Shown in pieces: positions 1 to 8,890 of a DNA stretch of 33,502 nt. The stretch lies in contig JAENWR010000033.1 in assembly GCA_016649895.1 (NCBI GenBank), forward strand, positions 1 to 33,502, in the 5' to 3' direction. The position numbers and the translations under genes are program-made. Below the pieces are notes generated by a model. It did no database searches. It was not told the DNA's origin and saw only the letters and a program-made list of their open reading frames with translations. The stretch is from Acidimicrobiia bacterium. Lineage in GTDB: Bacteria > Actinomycetota > Acidimicrobiia > Acidimicrobiales > SKKL01. Position 1 is the first letter of the stretch. The number at the start of each line of letters is the position of its first letter.

Positions 1-2231
1 CCGGCCACTGCCACGATGGGGAACTCGAGGCCCTTCGAGGCGTGGATGGTCATCACCCGGACGGCGTCGTCGTCGGTCTCGGGCAGGATCGTCTCGCTGA
101 CCCGGGCCGACTCGTCGGCCTGGAGGTCGGTCCATTCCAGGAAGTCGCGGAGCGTGCCGCCCTCGGCGTCGGCATAGGCCCGGGCCTGGTCGGCCACGAA
201 CCGCAGACGCCGCCAGACGTCGCGCGGCCGGGTCGATCCGGTGGCGATCTCCATGAGGTGACGCTCACGGATGACCCGCTCGACCAGAGCGCTGGGTTCA
301 TCCCACACCGCGTCGCGGTGCAGCTCCTGGAGCGATGCGATGCCGGCGACGACGGGGTCGGTGGCGGGCAGCTGCTCGGGGATGGAGCGGCCGAGTTCGA
401 GTCGGCCACCCTCGCCGACGAAGCGGGCGAGGTCGTCGTCACCGCACGCGAACGCCGGCGAGCGGAGGGCAGCCACGAGGGCGAGCTCGTCGGTGGGGTC
501 GTCGATGGCCCGCAGCACCGCCAGCAGCTCGCGCACCTCCTGGGTGAGCCACACGAGCGAGCTGGCCTCGATGCGGTAGGGGACCCCGGCCCGATCGAAG
601 GCGGCCCGCATCTCGGGTAGGCCGGTACGGGCGGGGATCAATACGGCGATGTCGGCCCACTTGGGGTCGCGCCACTGACCGGTGCGGCGGTCGTGGACCT
701 GCCAGCTCTCGACCATCACCTGGCGGAGCGAGGCGGCCAGATCGTCGCTCATCGCCGCCCGGCGCTCGGGTGCACGCCGGGCGTCGAGCGGGCCGCCGAC
801 CACAGCCACCGGCCGCGTGCCGCTGGAGTGGGGTGAGCGGTGGGGCACCAGTGCGTTGTAGGCGGGCTGGGCGGCGGGGACCCCCTCGCCCATGATCTCG
901 ACGAAACACCGGTTGACCCACTCGACGATGCCCGGCACCGTGCGGAAGTTGGTGGAGAGCACCCGCTCGTCGGACTCGGCGGAGTCGCGCACCGCGAGGA
1001 AGAGGCTGATGTCGGCTCGGCGGAAGCGGTAGATGGCCTGCTTGGCATCGCCCACGAAGAACAGCCGGCCCGGTTCGGTGGTGATGTCGGTCCAGGCCTG
1101 GGTGTGCGCCAGGGGGTCGGAGGTGGCGATGAGCCGGGCGATCTCGATCTGGATGGGATCGGTGTCCTGGAACTCGTCGATGAGGAGGTGGCGGTAGTGC
1201 TTGTGGAGGCGGAGCCGGATCTCGGGAGATCGGCGGAGGAGGTCGCGGGCCATGACGAGAAGGTCGTGGAAGTGCAGCCGTCCGCTGCTGCGCCGCTCTT
1301 CCACTCCGGCGAGGGTGAATCGACCGAGCTCACCGAGGAGCTGCCGGAGGGCCTCGTCGATCACGCGCCCCACGATCGCTCGGAGCTCCCCGTCGGCGTC
1401 GTCGAGCAGGCCACGCACCTCGTCGAGCACGTCGGGAGGCCAGTTGGGCTTGGCCCCGCGGCGGCTGCTCTTGAGCTTGGGGTCGGGCACCAGGACCCGC
1501 AGGCGCGCCGGATCGGAGCTCGAGGCCTGGGCGGCGTCGGCGGTGGCGAGCCACGAGCCCAGCCCCGCCAACAACTGGCAGAGCTTGTCGTCGGCGTCGG
1601 TGCAGTGCGACGACAGGGAGATGGCTCGCCGGACCGGCTCGGTGACCGGCGTGAGGTCGATCGGCGAGAGCGCAACCCGGGCCGGCCGTTCAGGGGGGAG
1701 GCGGTCCCACTCGTCGTCGAGGATGCGGGCCAGCGCCTTGAGCTGTCGTAGCTCGATGCCGCACGACACGGCTCGCTGCACCAGCTGGGAGTTGGCAGGG
1801 TCGTCGAGCAACTCGTCGAGGAAGTGCCGCCAGCGCCGTTCGAACTCGACCTGGGTGCCGATCTCGGAGTGCACCTCGATGACCGGCGGCAGCTGGGCCT
1901 CGAGGGGGTTCTCGGAGAGGATCCGCTGGGCGAACCCGTGCAGGGTGGAGATGGCCGCTCCGTCGAGGCCGGCCAGGGCGATGTGTTCGAGCTCGCCCGC
2001 CGTTGGGCTGTCGAGGGCGGCGCGCACCCGGTCGCGCAGCTCGGCGGCGGCCTTCTCGGTGAACGTGATGACGGCGAGGTCGTCGATGGGCACCCCGCTG
2101 CGGATGAGCTCCACGACCCGCTGCACGAGGCTGGTGGTCTTGCCCGTGCCGGCACCGGCTTCGACGAAGAGGGTGCGGTCGAGCAGCTGCGCGATGTCGT
2201 CGCGTTGGGTCTGGTCGGCGACGCTGCTCAC
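1..2231 (-). CDS. UvrD/RecB-family DNA helicase, AddA-like (C-terminus beyond window edge)
   Basis: Superfamily 1A ATP-dependent helicase, expected to unwind double-strand-break ends for recombinational repair together with the nuclease encoded just upstream. About 743 codons are visible and the rest lies beyond base 1. Motifs in order: TQRDD near residue 8; Walker A GAGTGKTT around residues 26-33; motif Ia ITFTEKAAAELRDR; Walker B LLIDEFQDTD near residue 350; motif III VGDAKQAIYRFRRAD near 395; STNFRT; and motif V TIHASKGLEFP close to the cut edge. The spacing between motifs fits AddA/RecB more than compact UvrD. A C-terminal nuclease domain, if present, would be off the window. The GTG start overlaps the TGA of the upstream nuclease gene by four bases (GTGA), so translation is probably coupled. 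AdnB of Actinomycetota is the alternative name. The family is certain; the exact subgroup is not. Confidence 0.93.
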   Translation of the reverse strand, partial: MSSVADQTQRDDIAQLLDRTLFVEAGAGTGKTTSLVQRVVELIRSGVPIDDLAVITFTEKAAAELRDRVRAALDSPTAGELEHIALAGLDGAAISTLHGFAQRILSENPLEAQLPPVIEVHSEIGTQVEFERRWRHFLDELLDDPANSQLVQRAVSCGIELRQLKALARILDDEWDRLPPERPARVALSPIDLTPVTEPVRRAISLSSHCTDADDKLCQLLAGLGSWLATADAAQASSSDPARLRVLVPDPKLKSSRRGAKPNWPPDVLDEVRGLLDDADGELRAIVGRVIDEALRQLLGELGRFTLAGVEERRSSGRLHFHDLLVMARDLLRRSPEIRLRLHKHYRHLLIDEFQDTDPIQIEIARLIATSDPLAHTQAWTDITTEPGRLFFVGDAKQAIYRFRRADISLFLAVRDSAESDERVLSTNFRTVPGIVEWVNRCFVEIMGEGVPAAQPAYNALVPHRSPHSSGTRPVAVVGGPLDARRAPERRAAMSDDLAASLRQVMVESWQVHDRRTGQWRDPKWADIAVLIPARTGLPEMRAAFDRAGVPYRIEASSLVWLTQEVRELLAVLRAIDDPTDELALVAALRSPAFACGDDDLARFVGEGGRLELGRSIPEQLPATDPVVAGIASLQELHRDAVWDEPSALVERVIRERHLMEIATGSTRPRDVWRRLRFVADQARAYADAEGGTLRDFLEWTDLQADESARVSETILPETDDDAVRVMTIHASKGLEFPIVAVA

Positions 2232-5200
2232 GTCTGACCTCCCGAGTCGACCGGCTGGTCGCCGGGCGCCGCGTCGGGTTCGTCGGGAGCATCGCCGGTG
2301 AGTCGGAGGAGCGAGGACAGCTCAGGAGCGAGGCGCACGTGTTCCCATTCGATGCCTCGGTCGCGACCGCACACGGCGTCGAAGTCGCAGAACCCGCAGT
2401 TCTCGAAGCTGACGCCCGGGCGAGTGGAGGGGTCGCCGGGACGAGCGGGGAACACCCCCGCCTCGATGCCGTCGGCGATGGTGGCGAGCACCTCGACGAA
2501 GCGACCGTCGGCCTCGGCGCTGGCGTCGTAGTTCACGGTCTGCCAGCCGCCCTTGTCGGAGATGTGCCAGTAGGCGGCGTGCACCTGCCCCGGGCCGTGC
2601 GCTGCGGCGGCGGCGAGGGCATAGACCGGCAGCTGGAGCTTGGTGCCCCGGACGACGGGGTCGCCTCCCTTCTCGATGGCCTTGACCTCGTCGTGGAGCT
2701 TGCCGGTCTTGTAGTCGAGCACGATGATGCGGCCGTCGTCGGTGCGGTCGACCCGGTCGGCGAAGCCGCGGAAGCTGATGTGACGGCCGCCCGGCAGCTC
2801 GAGGACGGCCTGGGTGGGTTGATCGGGACCGAACGGAAGCTCGGTGGCGATGGGCACGGCCCCGTTGAGGGCGCGGTAGGCGTCGTCTTCGTCACAGAAG
2901 CGGTCGAGCTCGCGACGGATGGCGTCGCGGTCGAGCGACCACAGCACCTGGCGCCCGGTGAGGCCGCGTTGGTGGAACTCCTCGGCCACCTCGTCGAACA
3001 GCTCGTGCAGGCGGGCTCGCTCCGCACCCCTCCAGCGCTCGTGTGACGGCTTGGGGCCGTTGGCGATCACCTCCTCGAAGAACAGCTCGAGCGCCTCGTG
3101 GACGAGCGAGCCGCGGTCGCGGGCGGTGATCCGATCGATGAACTCGGGGCGCTCCTCGGCGCGCATGCGCAGGACCTGGGCGAAGAAGTAGCGGCGCGGA
3201 CATTGGGGCCAGCGCTCGAGCGCCGTTGGCGACAGCGCCGCCCCGCCGCGAAACGTGGGCAGCTCGACGCCGGTGACGTGTCCGGTGAAGCGACCGAAGC
3301 CGCCGTGGCGTCGGGCATCGACCACGTCGAACGCTGCGCCCAGCGCCGGCACCTCGGCCACGAGGGGATGAGCACCGGCGGTGCCCCCGGCGCGGATCCA
3401 ACCCAACAGGTCGCCGAGGTCGCGCTCGGTGAGCGAGACGGGGCTGTGGGCGCCCTCGATGCCCGAGGTGTACGACGCCATCCGGATGAGCGACGGGTGG
3501 TCGATGTCGGCGATCTCGTCGCTGGTGACGGCCCGCCCCACGTGGGCCGCGACCATGTCGACCAGCCAGCGCGACGGAATGCGGTCGCGGCCCTGGCGCA
3601 GGTCGCCTCGGGGCGAGAGGAGCACCCGCTGTGGCGCTGCAGCGAGTGCGGCGAGGAAGCGGTGGTGCTGCTCGACGACCGCATCGGCCCGGCGGGGGAG
3701 ATCGACGTCGGCCAGAGCCCGATCGGCATCGGGCAACAGGGCGTCGTCGGAGATGCGGCCGGGCAGCGTGCCCTCGGCCAGGCCGACCACCACGACGAGG
3801 TCGAGGTCGACGGCGACGGCGTGGTGGAGCGGCGCCACCAAGAGACCCTTGCCGAAATCGCCCGCCCGCCCGTGCGCCACGTCGAGCTCGGCCGCAAGGG
3901 CCCGGCGGAACGCGGCCACCGACGGTTGCGGCTCGATCTCGTCGAGCGATTCGAGCCGCTCGAGCGATTCGAGCACCGCCTGGCCGGCATCGACCTGGTC
4001 GGCGGGCCACTCCTCGGCCCAACGGCCGTGGGGACCCAACAGCTGGCGGAGCACGTGCTCGGCGTGAGCCGACATGGCGGCCCACGAGCCGAGCCGCTCG
4101 AGCGCGCCCAGCTCGGTGTCGAGCCAGGTGACGAAGCGCCGTACGCGCTCGATCTCGGCCGTCTCGCGCTGCAGCCGTTCGTCGACCGCCTCAGGGTCGT
4201 CGGCCCGGTGCTGGTGGCGCCGCTCGAGGCGTCGCACCTCGGCATCGAGGTGCTCGTTCCACGTGGCTAGATCGCCGGCGACGATGCCGGCACGGCGGGT
4301 GAGCAGGTCCCAGCGGGTGGTGGGCAATCGCCGACCGTCGGGGTCGAGCATCGGCGCGGCGGCCATCCAGCCGATGAGCTCGTCGCGCGCGATGCCTACG
4401 GTCGTGAGGTCGAGGGCGCCGAGCAACGTTCGTCCGGCGACCGACGAGGCCAGGGTGGCGGTGGTGGTGCCGGCCACGGGGAGCCCCGCCCCGGCTGCCT
4501 GTTCTTGCAGCAGGCGGGCGTAGGGCTCGGCGCGGGGGTGGACGATGGCCATGCGCTCGAGCGGGATACCCGCCTCCCACCGCTCGACCACGACACGCAG
4601 TGCGTTGCGCACCTCCTCGTCGGGGTCGGTGGTGGTGATGATGCGCTGCGCAAGCGGAAGGGGCGGTGCCGCATGCTCGACGGCAGCGCCGAGGATCGGC
4701 TCGAGGCGGCGCTGTAGGCGGCGCATCGAGGCATCGGCGGCCTCGATGCCGGTGGTGCCGAGCAGCGCGGTGACCCGGTCGATCCCGGCGAGGGCGGTGA
4801 TCAGCTCCATTTCCGCAGGCGAGAGCCCCGACGGCAGGTGCACCACAAGGTGGCCCAACTCGTCGATGACCGGGTGGCCGTCGACGACCCCTGTCGCTGC
4901 GGCCCGGGCTTGGTCGTGGCGGTCGTAGCGGCCGGGGACACGTGCGAGTACGCGCTCGACCAGTGCCACGAGGTCGGCGGGGCGCGGACCGCCGCCGGCG
5001 ATCTGCAGGCGGCCCTCGGGCCCCACGGCGGCGAGGTCGTCGACGAGGCGGAGCAGCGCCGCTTCGGTGGCGGGGTGGTCGGCGACCGACGCGAGCACGG
5101 TGCCGGGGTCGGCCCGCAGCGCCGCCCGGACCGCGGCTCGGGCGACGGTGGCGGTGCGGGGCCGGGCTCCCCGCGCTGCGAGGAGGGGAGCGCCCAGCAG

Positions 5201-5416
5201 CTCGGCCACGCGGGGCAGCACGAGGAAGTGGACGTTGACGACGCCCCCTTGGCGCGCGGCGAGCGCCCGGCGCAGCGACAGGCCGGCCCAGGGATGTGGG
5301 ACGGCGACGGTGACCGGAGCGAGCGGGTCCTCGCCCTTCACGGCACGGACGACATCGGCCAGAGCGGCCGATGCCTCCGGCCCGTGCCCCACCACCTGCA
5401 GTCGCTCGTGACCCAT
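2228..5416 (-). CDS. AddB-like PD-(D/E)XK nuclease with Fe-S cysteines, partner of the helicase
   Basis: Large (1062 aa) partner of the downstream helicase. The C-terminus carries a RecB-type nuclease: LVHEALELFF, then GFADRVD, then VLDYKTGK near residue 900, giving the catalytic D and D-x-K residues. One cysteine before the nuclease (CPRRYFF, near residue 740) and three after it (C-GF-C-DFDAV-C) match the 4Fe-4S staple known from AddB. The middle holds DLVVVVGLAEGTLPGR, an AddB-like helicase-fold segment. The N-terminal Walker A position reads VPHPWAGLSLRR, with no GKT/S, so this subunit probably cannot hydrolyse ATP. I chose ATG 5416 over ATG 5449 because TACCCT sits exactly 6 nt before it. 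It overlaps the helicase gene by four bases. It would act as the nuclease and recognition subunit of a two-subunit end-resection enzyme. Confidence 0.88.
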   Translation of the reverse strand: MGHERLQVVGHGPEASAALADVVRAVKGEDPLAPVTVAVPHPWAGLSLRRALAARQGGVVNVHFLVLPRVAELLGAPLLAARGARPRTATVARAAVRAALRADPGTVLASVADHPATEAALLRLVDDLAAVGPEGRLQIAGGGPRPADLVALVERVLARVPGRYDRHDQARAAATGVVDGHPVIDELGHLVVHLPSGLSPAEMELITALAGIDRVTALLGTTGIEAADASMRRLQRRLEPILGAAVEHAAPPLPLAQRIITTTDPDEEVRNALRVVVERWEAGIPLERMAIVHPRAEPYARLLQEQAAGAGLPVAGTTTATLASSVAGRTLLGALDLTTVGIARDELIGWMAAAPMLDPDGRRLPTTRWDLLTRRAGIVAGDLATWNEHLDAEVRRLERRHQHRADDPEAVDERLQRETAEIERVRRFVTWLDTELGALERLGSWAAMSAHAEHVLRQLLGPHGRWAEEWPADQVDAGQAVLESLERLESLDEIEPQPSVAAFRRALAAELDVAHGRAGDFGKGLLVAPLHHAVAVDLDLVVVVGLAEGTLPGRISDDALLPDADRALADVDLPRRADAVVEQHHRFLAALAAAPQRVLLSPRGDLRQGRDRIPSRWLVDMVAAHVGRAVTSDEIADIDHPSLIRMASYTSGIEGAHSPVSLTERDLGDLLGWIRAGGTAGAHPLVAEVPALGAAFDVVDARRHGGFGRFTGHVTGVELPTFRGGAALSPTALERWPQCPRRYFFAQVLRMRAEERPEFIDRITARDRGSLVHEALELFFEEVIANGPKPSHERWRGAERARLHELFDEVAEEFHQRGLTGRQVLWSLDRDAIRRELDRFCDEDDAYRALNGAVPIATELPFGPDQPTQAVLELPGGRHISFRGFADRVDRTDDGRIIVLDYKTGKLHDEVKAIEKGGDPVVRGTKLQLPVYALAAAAAHGPGQVHAAYWHISDKGGWQTVNYDASAEADGRFVEVLATIADGIEAGVFPARPGDPSTRPGVSFENCGFCDFDAVCGRDRGIEWEHVRLAPELSSLLRLTGDAPDEPDAAPGDQPVDSGGQT

Positions 5417-5422
5417 GTCCCC

Positions 5423-5428
5423 AGGGTA
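5423..5428 (-). promoter_or_regulatory. Putative leaderless -10 box (TACCCT) of the AddB-like gene
   Basis: TANNNT hexamer ending 6 nt before ATG 5416 with no Shine-Dalgarno. This is the spacing at which the start codon would be the first transcribed codon. It decides the start at 5416. Confidence 0.5.
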
Positions 5429-5509
5429 AGCGGACCATGTGACAGCCATGATCGAGCCTGGGGCCGCATCGAAGGCGCGCCCGGACGGATGGGGCGCTGG
5501 CGGGGCTGC

Positions 5510-5902
5510 TCAGCCCGGGGCGATGACCCTGACGCCGTTGGCGGCGGCCGCCGTCGCGAGGCGTTCGTCGTAGGTGACCATTCCCGCGAGGTCATCGCCC
5601 AGGTCGAGTGCAGTTGCGAGGTGCACCGCATCGAGCGTCCGGAGGATGTCGGGGTCGAGCCTGCCTGCCTCCTCGAAGGTGGCCGGGGAGAGCTCCAGCA
5701 AGGTGATCGAGTCGAGCACCGCCCGGGCGGCGACGGCGTGGCCAGGGGCGGCTCGGCGGACAGCTCGCATGAGCTCGGCCCGAGCCAGGTCGCAGGACAC
5801 GGGCGTGCGGTCCTCCTCGGCGAGCCAGGTGCGGAGTGCCTCGGACTCCGGCTCGGCCACCACGAGCTTCACCAGGGCCGACGTATCGACGTAGTGCGCC
5901 AA
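5510..5902 (-). CDS. vapC: PIN-domain ribonuclease toxin (VapC family)
   Basis: A 130-residue PIN-domain protein, expected to be an Mg-dependent endoribonuclease toxin that cleaves RNA when its antitoxin is lost. The acidic active site is complete: D6 in YVDTSALVKL, E43 in ARAEL, D91 in LRTLDAVHLATAL and D112 in VTYDERLA. Length is normal for VapC. It lies two bases after the Phd-type antitoxin gene, the usual antitoxin-first operon order, and has no promoter of its own that I can see. Family assignment is firm. The RNA target cannot be told from sequence. Confidence 0.9.
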   Translation of the reverse strand: MAHYVDTSALVKLVVAEPESEALRTWLAEEDRTPVSCDLARAELMRAVRRAAPGHAVAARAVLDSITLLELSPATFEEAGRLDPDILRTLDAVHLATALDLGDDLAGMVTYDERLATAAAANGVRVIAPG

Positions 5903-5904
5903 CG

Positions 5905-6168
5905 TCAGTACCGCTGTGCGCTTCTCATCGCCGCGAGCTCGTCGGAGAGGCTCGGCCCCGTCGTCGGCTCGGCGAGGTCGTTGATGTCACGAAGGGGAGG
6001 TCGGGCCCGGCCCGCCTCCAACAGCGCGTGTAGACGTGATGCGGGGATGGAGGTCATCTGTGCCACTGGTCGTCCCCGATGGGTGATGGTGACCGTCTCG
6101 CCGGCGGCGGCATCGGCCACGACGGCGGAGGCGTTCTGCTTCAGCTCGCGGACCCCGACGGTCGACAT
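5905..6168 (-). CDS. Phd/YefM-family antitoxin
   Basis: An 87-residue antitoxin of the Phd/YefM type. The N-terminus MSTVGVRELKQNASAVVADA and the GETVTITHRGRPVAQM strand are the standard DNA-binding and dimer fold. The C-terminal tail from about residue 45 would wrap the PIN toxin. It is the first gene of the pair. Such antitoxins repress their own promoter. Here the start codon is preceded by TACTAT at 7 nt, inside an 11-bp palindrome that may be the operator. It is divergent from the MFS gene, with 68 bp between start codons. Confidence 0.88.
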   Translation of the reverse strand: MSTVGVRELKQNASAVVADAAAGETVTITHRGRPVAQMTSIPASRLHALLEAGRARPPLRDINDLAEPTTGPSLSDELAAMRSAQRY

Positions 6169-6171
6169 GTT

Positions 6172-6182
6172 CTACATAGTAG
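6172..6182 (-). promoter_or_regulatory. Leaderless -10 box inside a palindromic operator of the toxin-antitoxin pair
   Basis: CTACATAGTAG is a perfect palindrome around a 3-base centre. On the minus strand it contains TACTAT (6181-6176), which ends 7 nt before the antitoxin ATG. A repressor bound here would cover the -10 box, which fits autoregulation by the antitoxin-toxin complex. Confidence 0.55.
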
Positions 6183-6222
6183 CACAACCTTGCCGACGAC
6201 CGGCGGCCGAACCGTCGGCGGG

Positions 6223-6228
6223 TAGCGT
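6223..6228 (+). promoter_or_regulatory. Putative leaderless -10 box (TAGCGT) of the MFS gene
   Basis: TAGCGT ends 8 nt before GTG 6237. There is no Shine-Dalgarno. The same hexamer and spacing occur before proS. Confidence 0.45.
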
Positions 6229-6236
6229 CCACCAAA

Positions 6237-7610
6237 GTGCCCCCCGATCCCGACTCCGACCCCACTGCTGAGCAGGTCGACCCGATGGCGGTGGGCATGG
6301 GTGGCCCGGGCGGGCAGGGCGCCGCCGCCGTTCCTCCCCAGGGCCTGCGACACGCGGTCCGAGCGTTCAAGCACCGCGACTACGCCATCTTCTGGAGCGG
6401 CGCCCTCGCCTCGAACACCGGCACCTGGGTTCAGAACCTCACCGTCCCCTACGTTCTCTACCAGCTGACCGACAGCGCCTTCTGGGTGGGCGTCGCCACG
6501 TTCGCCCAGTTCATCCCCGGCATGGTGCTCGGTCCGCTCGGCGGCTCCATCGCCGACCGCTTCGACCGGCGGCGGGTCCTTCTCGCCACCCAGGCGCTCA
6601 TGGCCATGGTGGCCTTCCTCCTCTGGGCGGCGTGGGTGGCCGACTTCCGCAGCCTCCCCGTCATCCTCGGCATCGTCACGCTCAGCGGCGTCATCGCCGG
6701 CATCAACATCCCGAGCTGGCAGTCGTTCGTCAACGACATGGTCCCCCGCGACGACCTGCTGTCGGCCGTCACCCTCAACTCGTTGCAGTTCAACGCGGCG
6801 CGGGCCATCGGGCCAACGATCGGCGGTTTCCTCCTCGCCAACTACGGGCCGAGCTGGGCGTTCCTCGTGAACGCCCTGTCATATGTGTGTGTTCTGCTGG
6901 CCCTGCTCGTCGTGCGTACCCGCCCTGCCCGACGCGGATCGCCGCTCCCCGGAGGTGTGCTCAGCCAGTTCCGCCGGGCGGTCCGCTACACCCGGACCCA
7001 GCCCGGCATCGTGCTGGGCGTGGCCGTGGCGGTGCTCGTCGGGTTCCTCGGCAACCCTGTGCAGCAGTTCACCGTCATCTTCGCCGAGGACGAGTTCCGG
7101 GTGAGCGCGCAGGCGCTCGGCTTCCTCAACATGGCGCTCGGAGTGGGTGCGGTGGCGTCGGCGCCGCTGGTGAGCGGGTGGGACCAGGTGATCTCGCGGG
7201 CGTCGCTCGTGCGCATCGGCCTGCCCATCTACGGCGCGTCGATCGTCGCCTTCGCCCTGTCACCCGTCTACGCGGTGGGTCTCGTGGCTCTCGTCGGCGT
7301 GGGCGCCGGCTTCCTCATCGTCATCTCCACAACCAACACGGCCGTGCAGGTGATCGTGGCCGACCACGTGCGGGGCCGGGTGATGGCGTTGCGCATCATG
7401 GCGTTCACCGGCTCGTACCCGCTTGGCGCGCTGATCCAGGGCACCATCGCCGACCGCATCGGGGCCCGCCCCACCGTGGCCGGGGCCGGCCTGCTGATCG
7501 TCGCCGCCGGCGTGTACCTGGCGGTGCTGCGCCCGGGGTTGCTCGCCCGCCTCGACGACCGCCACGACGAACGCCCACCCGGCAGCTCACAACCCGCAGC
7601 CGCCGGCTGA
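6237..7610 (+). CDS. MFS exporter, EntS/DHA3-like
   Basis: A 457-residue major facilitator with about 12 hydrophobic segments. The start of the conserved part, AFKHRDYAIFWSGALASNTGTWVQNLT, and the cytoplasmic loop LGGSIADRFDRRRVLL (motif A) are typical of the EntS-like DHA3 branch, which exports siderophores, macrolides or other small molecules. A proline- and glycine-rich cytoplasmic N-terminal extension of about 35 residues precedes the first helix. The start is GTG 6237, supported by the TAGCGT box; an ATG at 6282 is a fallback. It stands alone, divergent from the VapBC-type pair, so its substrate cannot be inferred from neighbours. Confidence 0.88.
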   Translation: MPPDPDSDPTAEQVDPMAVGMGGPGGQGAAAVPPQGLRHAVRAFKHRDYAIFWSGALASNTGTWVQNLTVPYVLYQLTDSAFWVGVATFAQFIPGMVLGPLGGSIADRFDRRRVLLATQALMAMVAFLLWAAWVADFRSLPVILGIVTLSGVIAGINIPSWQSFVNDMVPRDDLLSAVTLNSLQFNAARAIGPTIGGFLLANYGPSWAFLVNALSYVCVLLALLVVRTRPARRGSPLPGGVLSQFRRAVRYTRTQPGIVLGVAVAVLVGFLGNPVQQFTVIFAEDEFRVSAQALGFLNMALGVGAVASAPLVSGWDQVISRASLVRIGLPIYGASIVAFALSPVYAVGLVALVGVGAGFLIVISTTNTAVQVIVADHVRGRVMALRIMAFTGSYPLGALIQGTIADRIGARPTVAGAGLLIVAAGVYLAVLRPGLLARLDDRHDERPPGSSQPAAAG

Positions 7611-7667
7611 CTCGATCCGCCTGATGGGCATCTCCGGACAGGAAACAGCAGAAACAGTACAAATCAG

Positions 7668-8240
7668 GTGCTGTTCTCGTACATGCCGGGGAAGTACTGG
7701 AACGCGTTGATGGATGTTGCCGTCGACAACGGCGGATACGTAACGCCTGCCCTGGTGACTCCCCACGGGGTACCGGCAGTCGAGCTACGCAAGATGGTGT
7801 CACGCGGCACGTTGCAGGCGGCCGTCCGTGGCGTGTACCGGGTGCCGTCCTTGCCGTACGACTCGCTTGACGAGTTCATCTTGGCGCGCCTGTGGGCTGC
7901 AGGGCGCGGCGTCATCTCGCACGACTCGGCGCTCTTGGTCCACGAGTTGTGCGACATCAACCCGACCAAGGTGCACCTGACGATCCCGACCAGCTACAGG
8001 ATCACCCGCGCCGGCGGTGAGCGCTACATGATCCACCGCGCGGACCTTGAACCGGACGAGGTCACCCGTATCGACGCCGTCACTCTGACCACGATCCGCC
8101 GCACGCTCACTGACTCCCTAGGGTCGGTGCCCGCGTACCTCCTTCGCACCGCGATCGAGACCGCACGCGAACGCGGTGCCATCTCCAGTGACGTACGCGA
8201 GGACCTGCTGCGCGCGCTCGACGGGGACCTGGTCCAGTGA
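7668..8240 (+). CDS. AbiEi-family antitoxin / transcriptional regulator
   Basis: A 190-residue protein matching the AbiEi family of type IV toxin-antitoxin systems. It has an N-terminal winged helix (GGYVTPALVTPHGVPAVELRK, then VSRGTLQAAVRGVYRVP) and the following domain with ISHDSALLVHEL and KVHLTIP. In the family this protein represses the operon and counters the AbiEii nucleotidyltransferase without stable contact. The GTG start at 7668 is used here; ATG 7683 is possible. Its TGA overlaps the toxin GTG by four bases. Codon use is a little less GC-biased than in the neighbours, which fits an acquired defence module. Confidence 0.85.
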   Translation: MLFSYMPGKYWNALMDVAVDNGGYVTPALVTPHGVPAVELRKMVSRGTLQAAVRGVYRVPSLPYDSLDEFILARLWAAGRGVISHDSALLVHELCDINPTKVHLTIPTSYRITRAGGERYMIHRADLEPDEVTRIDAVTLTTIRRTLTDSLGSVPAYLLRTAIETARERGAISSDVREDLLRALDGDLVQ

Positions 8241-8890
8241 CAGGTCGACCTCGCGGAGCCAAGGAGTTCCAGCGGCTGCTGCAACGGCACGCGACCGAGA
8301 TCAGCCAGCTGCCGCAGCGGGTCATGCACCTCGTCCGCGTCGGCGTGGTATGCGCCATGCTCGACGAGACCCGGCATCCCGACGGCGGTCATCTCTTCGT
8401 CGTCAAGGGCGGCACCGCGATGCAACTCCGCCTCGGCATCCGAGCCCGAGCGACGACGGACCTCGACATCGTGTTCGCCGGACGAGTCGAGGAATGGCTG
8501 ACGCGCTTCGACGCAGCCACCATGGACCGCTCGTGGAACGGCTTCACCGTCACCCGAAAGGCCCCACCCACCCACCCAGATCGAAGCGAACACCGCGGGC
8601 TATCGACCATGGCGGGTACCGCTCCAGCTCCGCTACGAAGGCCGCGAGTTCGGCAGCGTCTCTCTGGAAGTCGCGATCGACGACACAGCAGTTGGCCACC
8701 AGGACCTCATCGAGCCTGACGGGATCGCCCTCGCCGCGTTCGAGATCGACCCACCCCGTCGGGTGCCCTGCCTCGACATGCCCAACCAGATCGCCCAGAA
8801 GCTGCACGCCTGCACCGAACCGCTACCCAACGGCAACGACCGAGTGCGCGACATCGTCGACATCTGGCTTCTCGAAGCACTCCTCGACCG
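8237..8890 (+). pseudogene. AbiEii-type nucleotidyltransferase toxin, frameshifted and 3'-truncated
   Basis: The first frame reads VVKGGTAMQLRLG then ARATTDLDIVF, the GG...DLD active site of AbiEii/AbiGii nucleotidyltransferases. At 8563-8578 there are four copies of CCCA. Three copies would keep the frame and give KAPPTQIEANTAGY. As written, the frame shifts by one. The correct continuation (8580 onward) carries PNQIAQKLHACTEPL and RVRDIVDIWLLEALLDR, both typical of the family. Homology then stops abruptly at the stop codon of the opposing DinB gene, leaving about 218 of the usual 270-300 residues. The toxin is therefore probably dead, while the AbiEi gene is intact. Confidence 0.82.
8563..8578 (+). 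repeat. Tetranucleotide tract (CCCA)4 at the toxin frameshift
   Basis: Four perfect CCCA units inside the AbiEii gene. Loss of one unit restores the frame, so replication slippage is the simplest cause of the break. Confidence 0.8.

Noticed and set aside
2339..5238. Long plus-strand open frames opposite the AddB-like gene
   Set aside because: High-GC genes leave long open frames on the other strand. These have no motifs, while the minus strand has nuclease and Fe-S motifs.
7645..7680. AGAAACAG ... CTGTTCT as an AbiE operator
   Set aside because: The arms differ by an extra base and the right arm is inside the coding region. Too weak to annotate.
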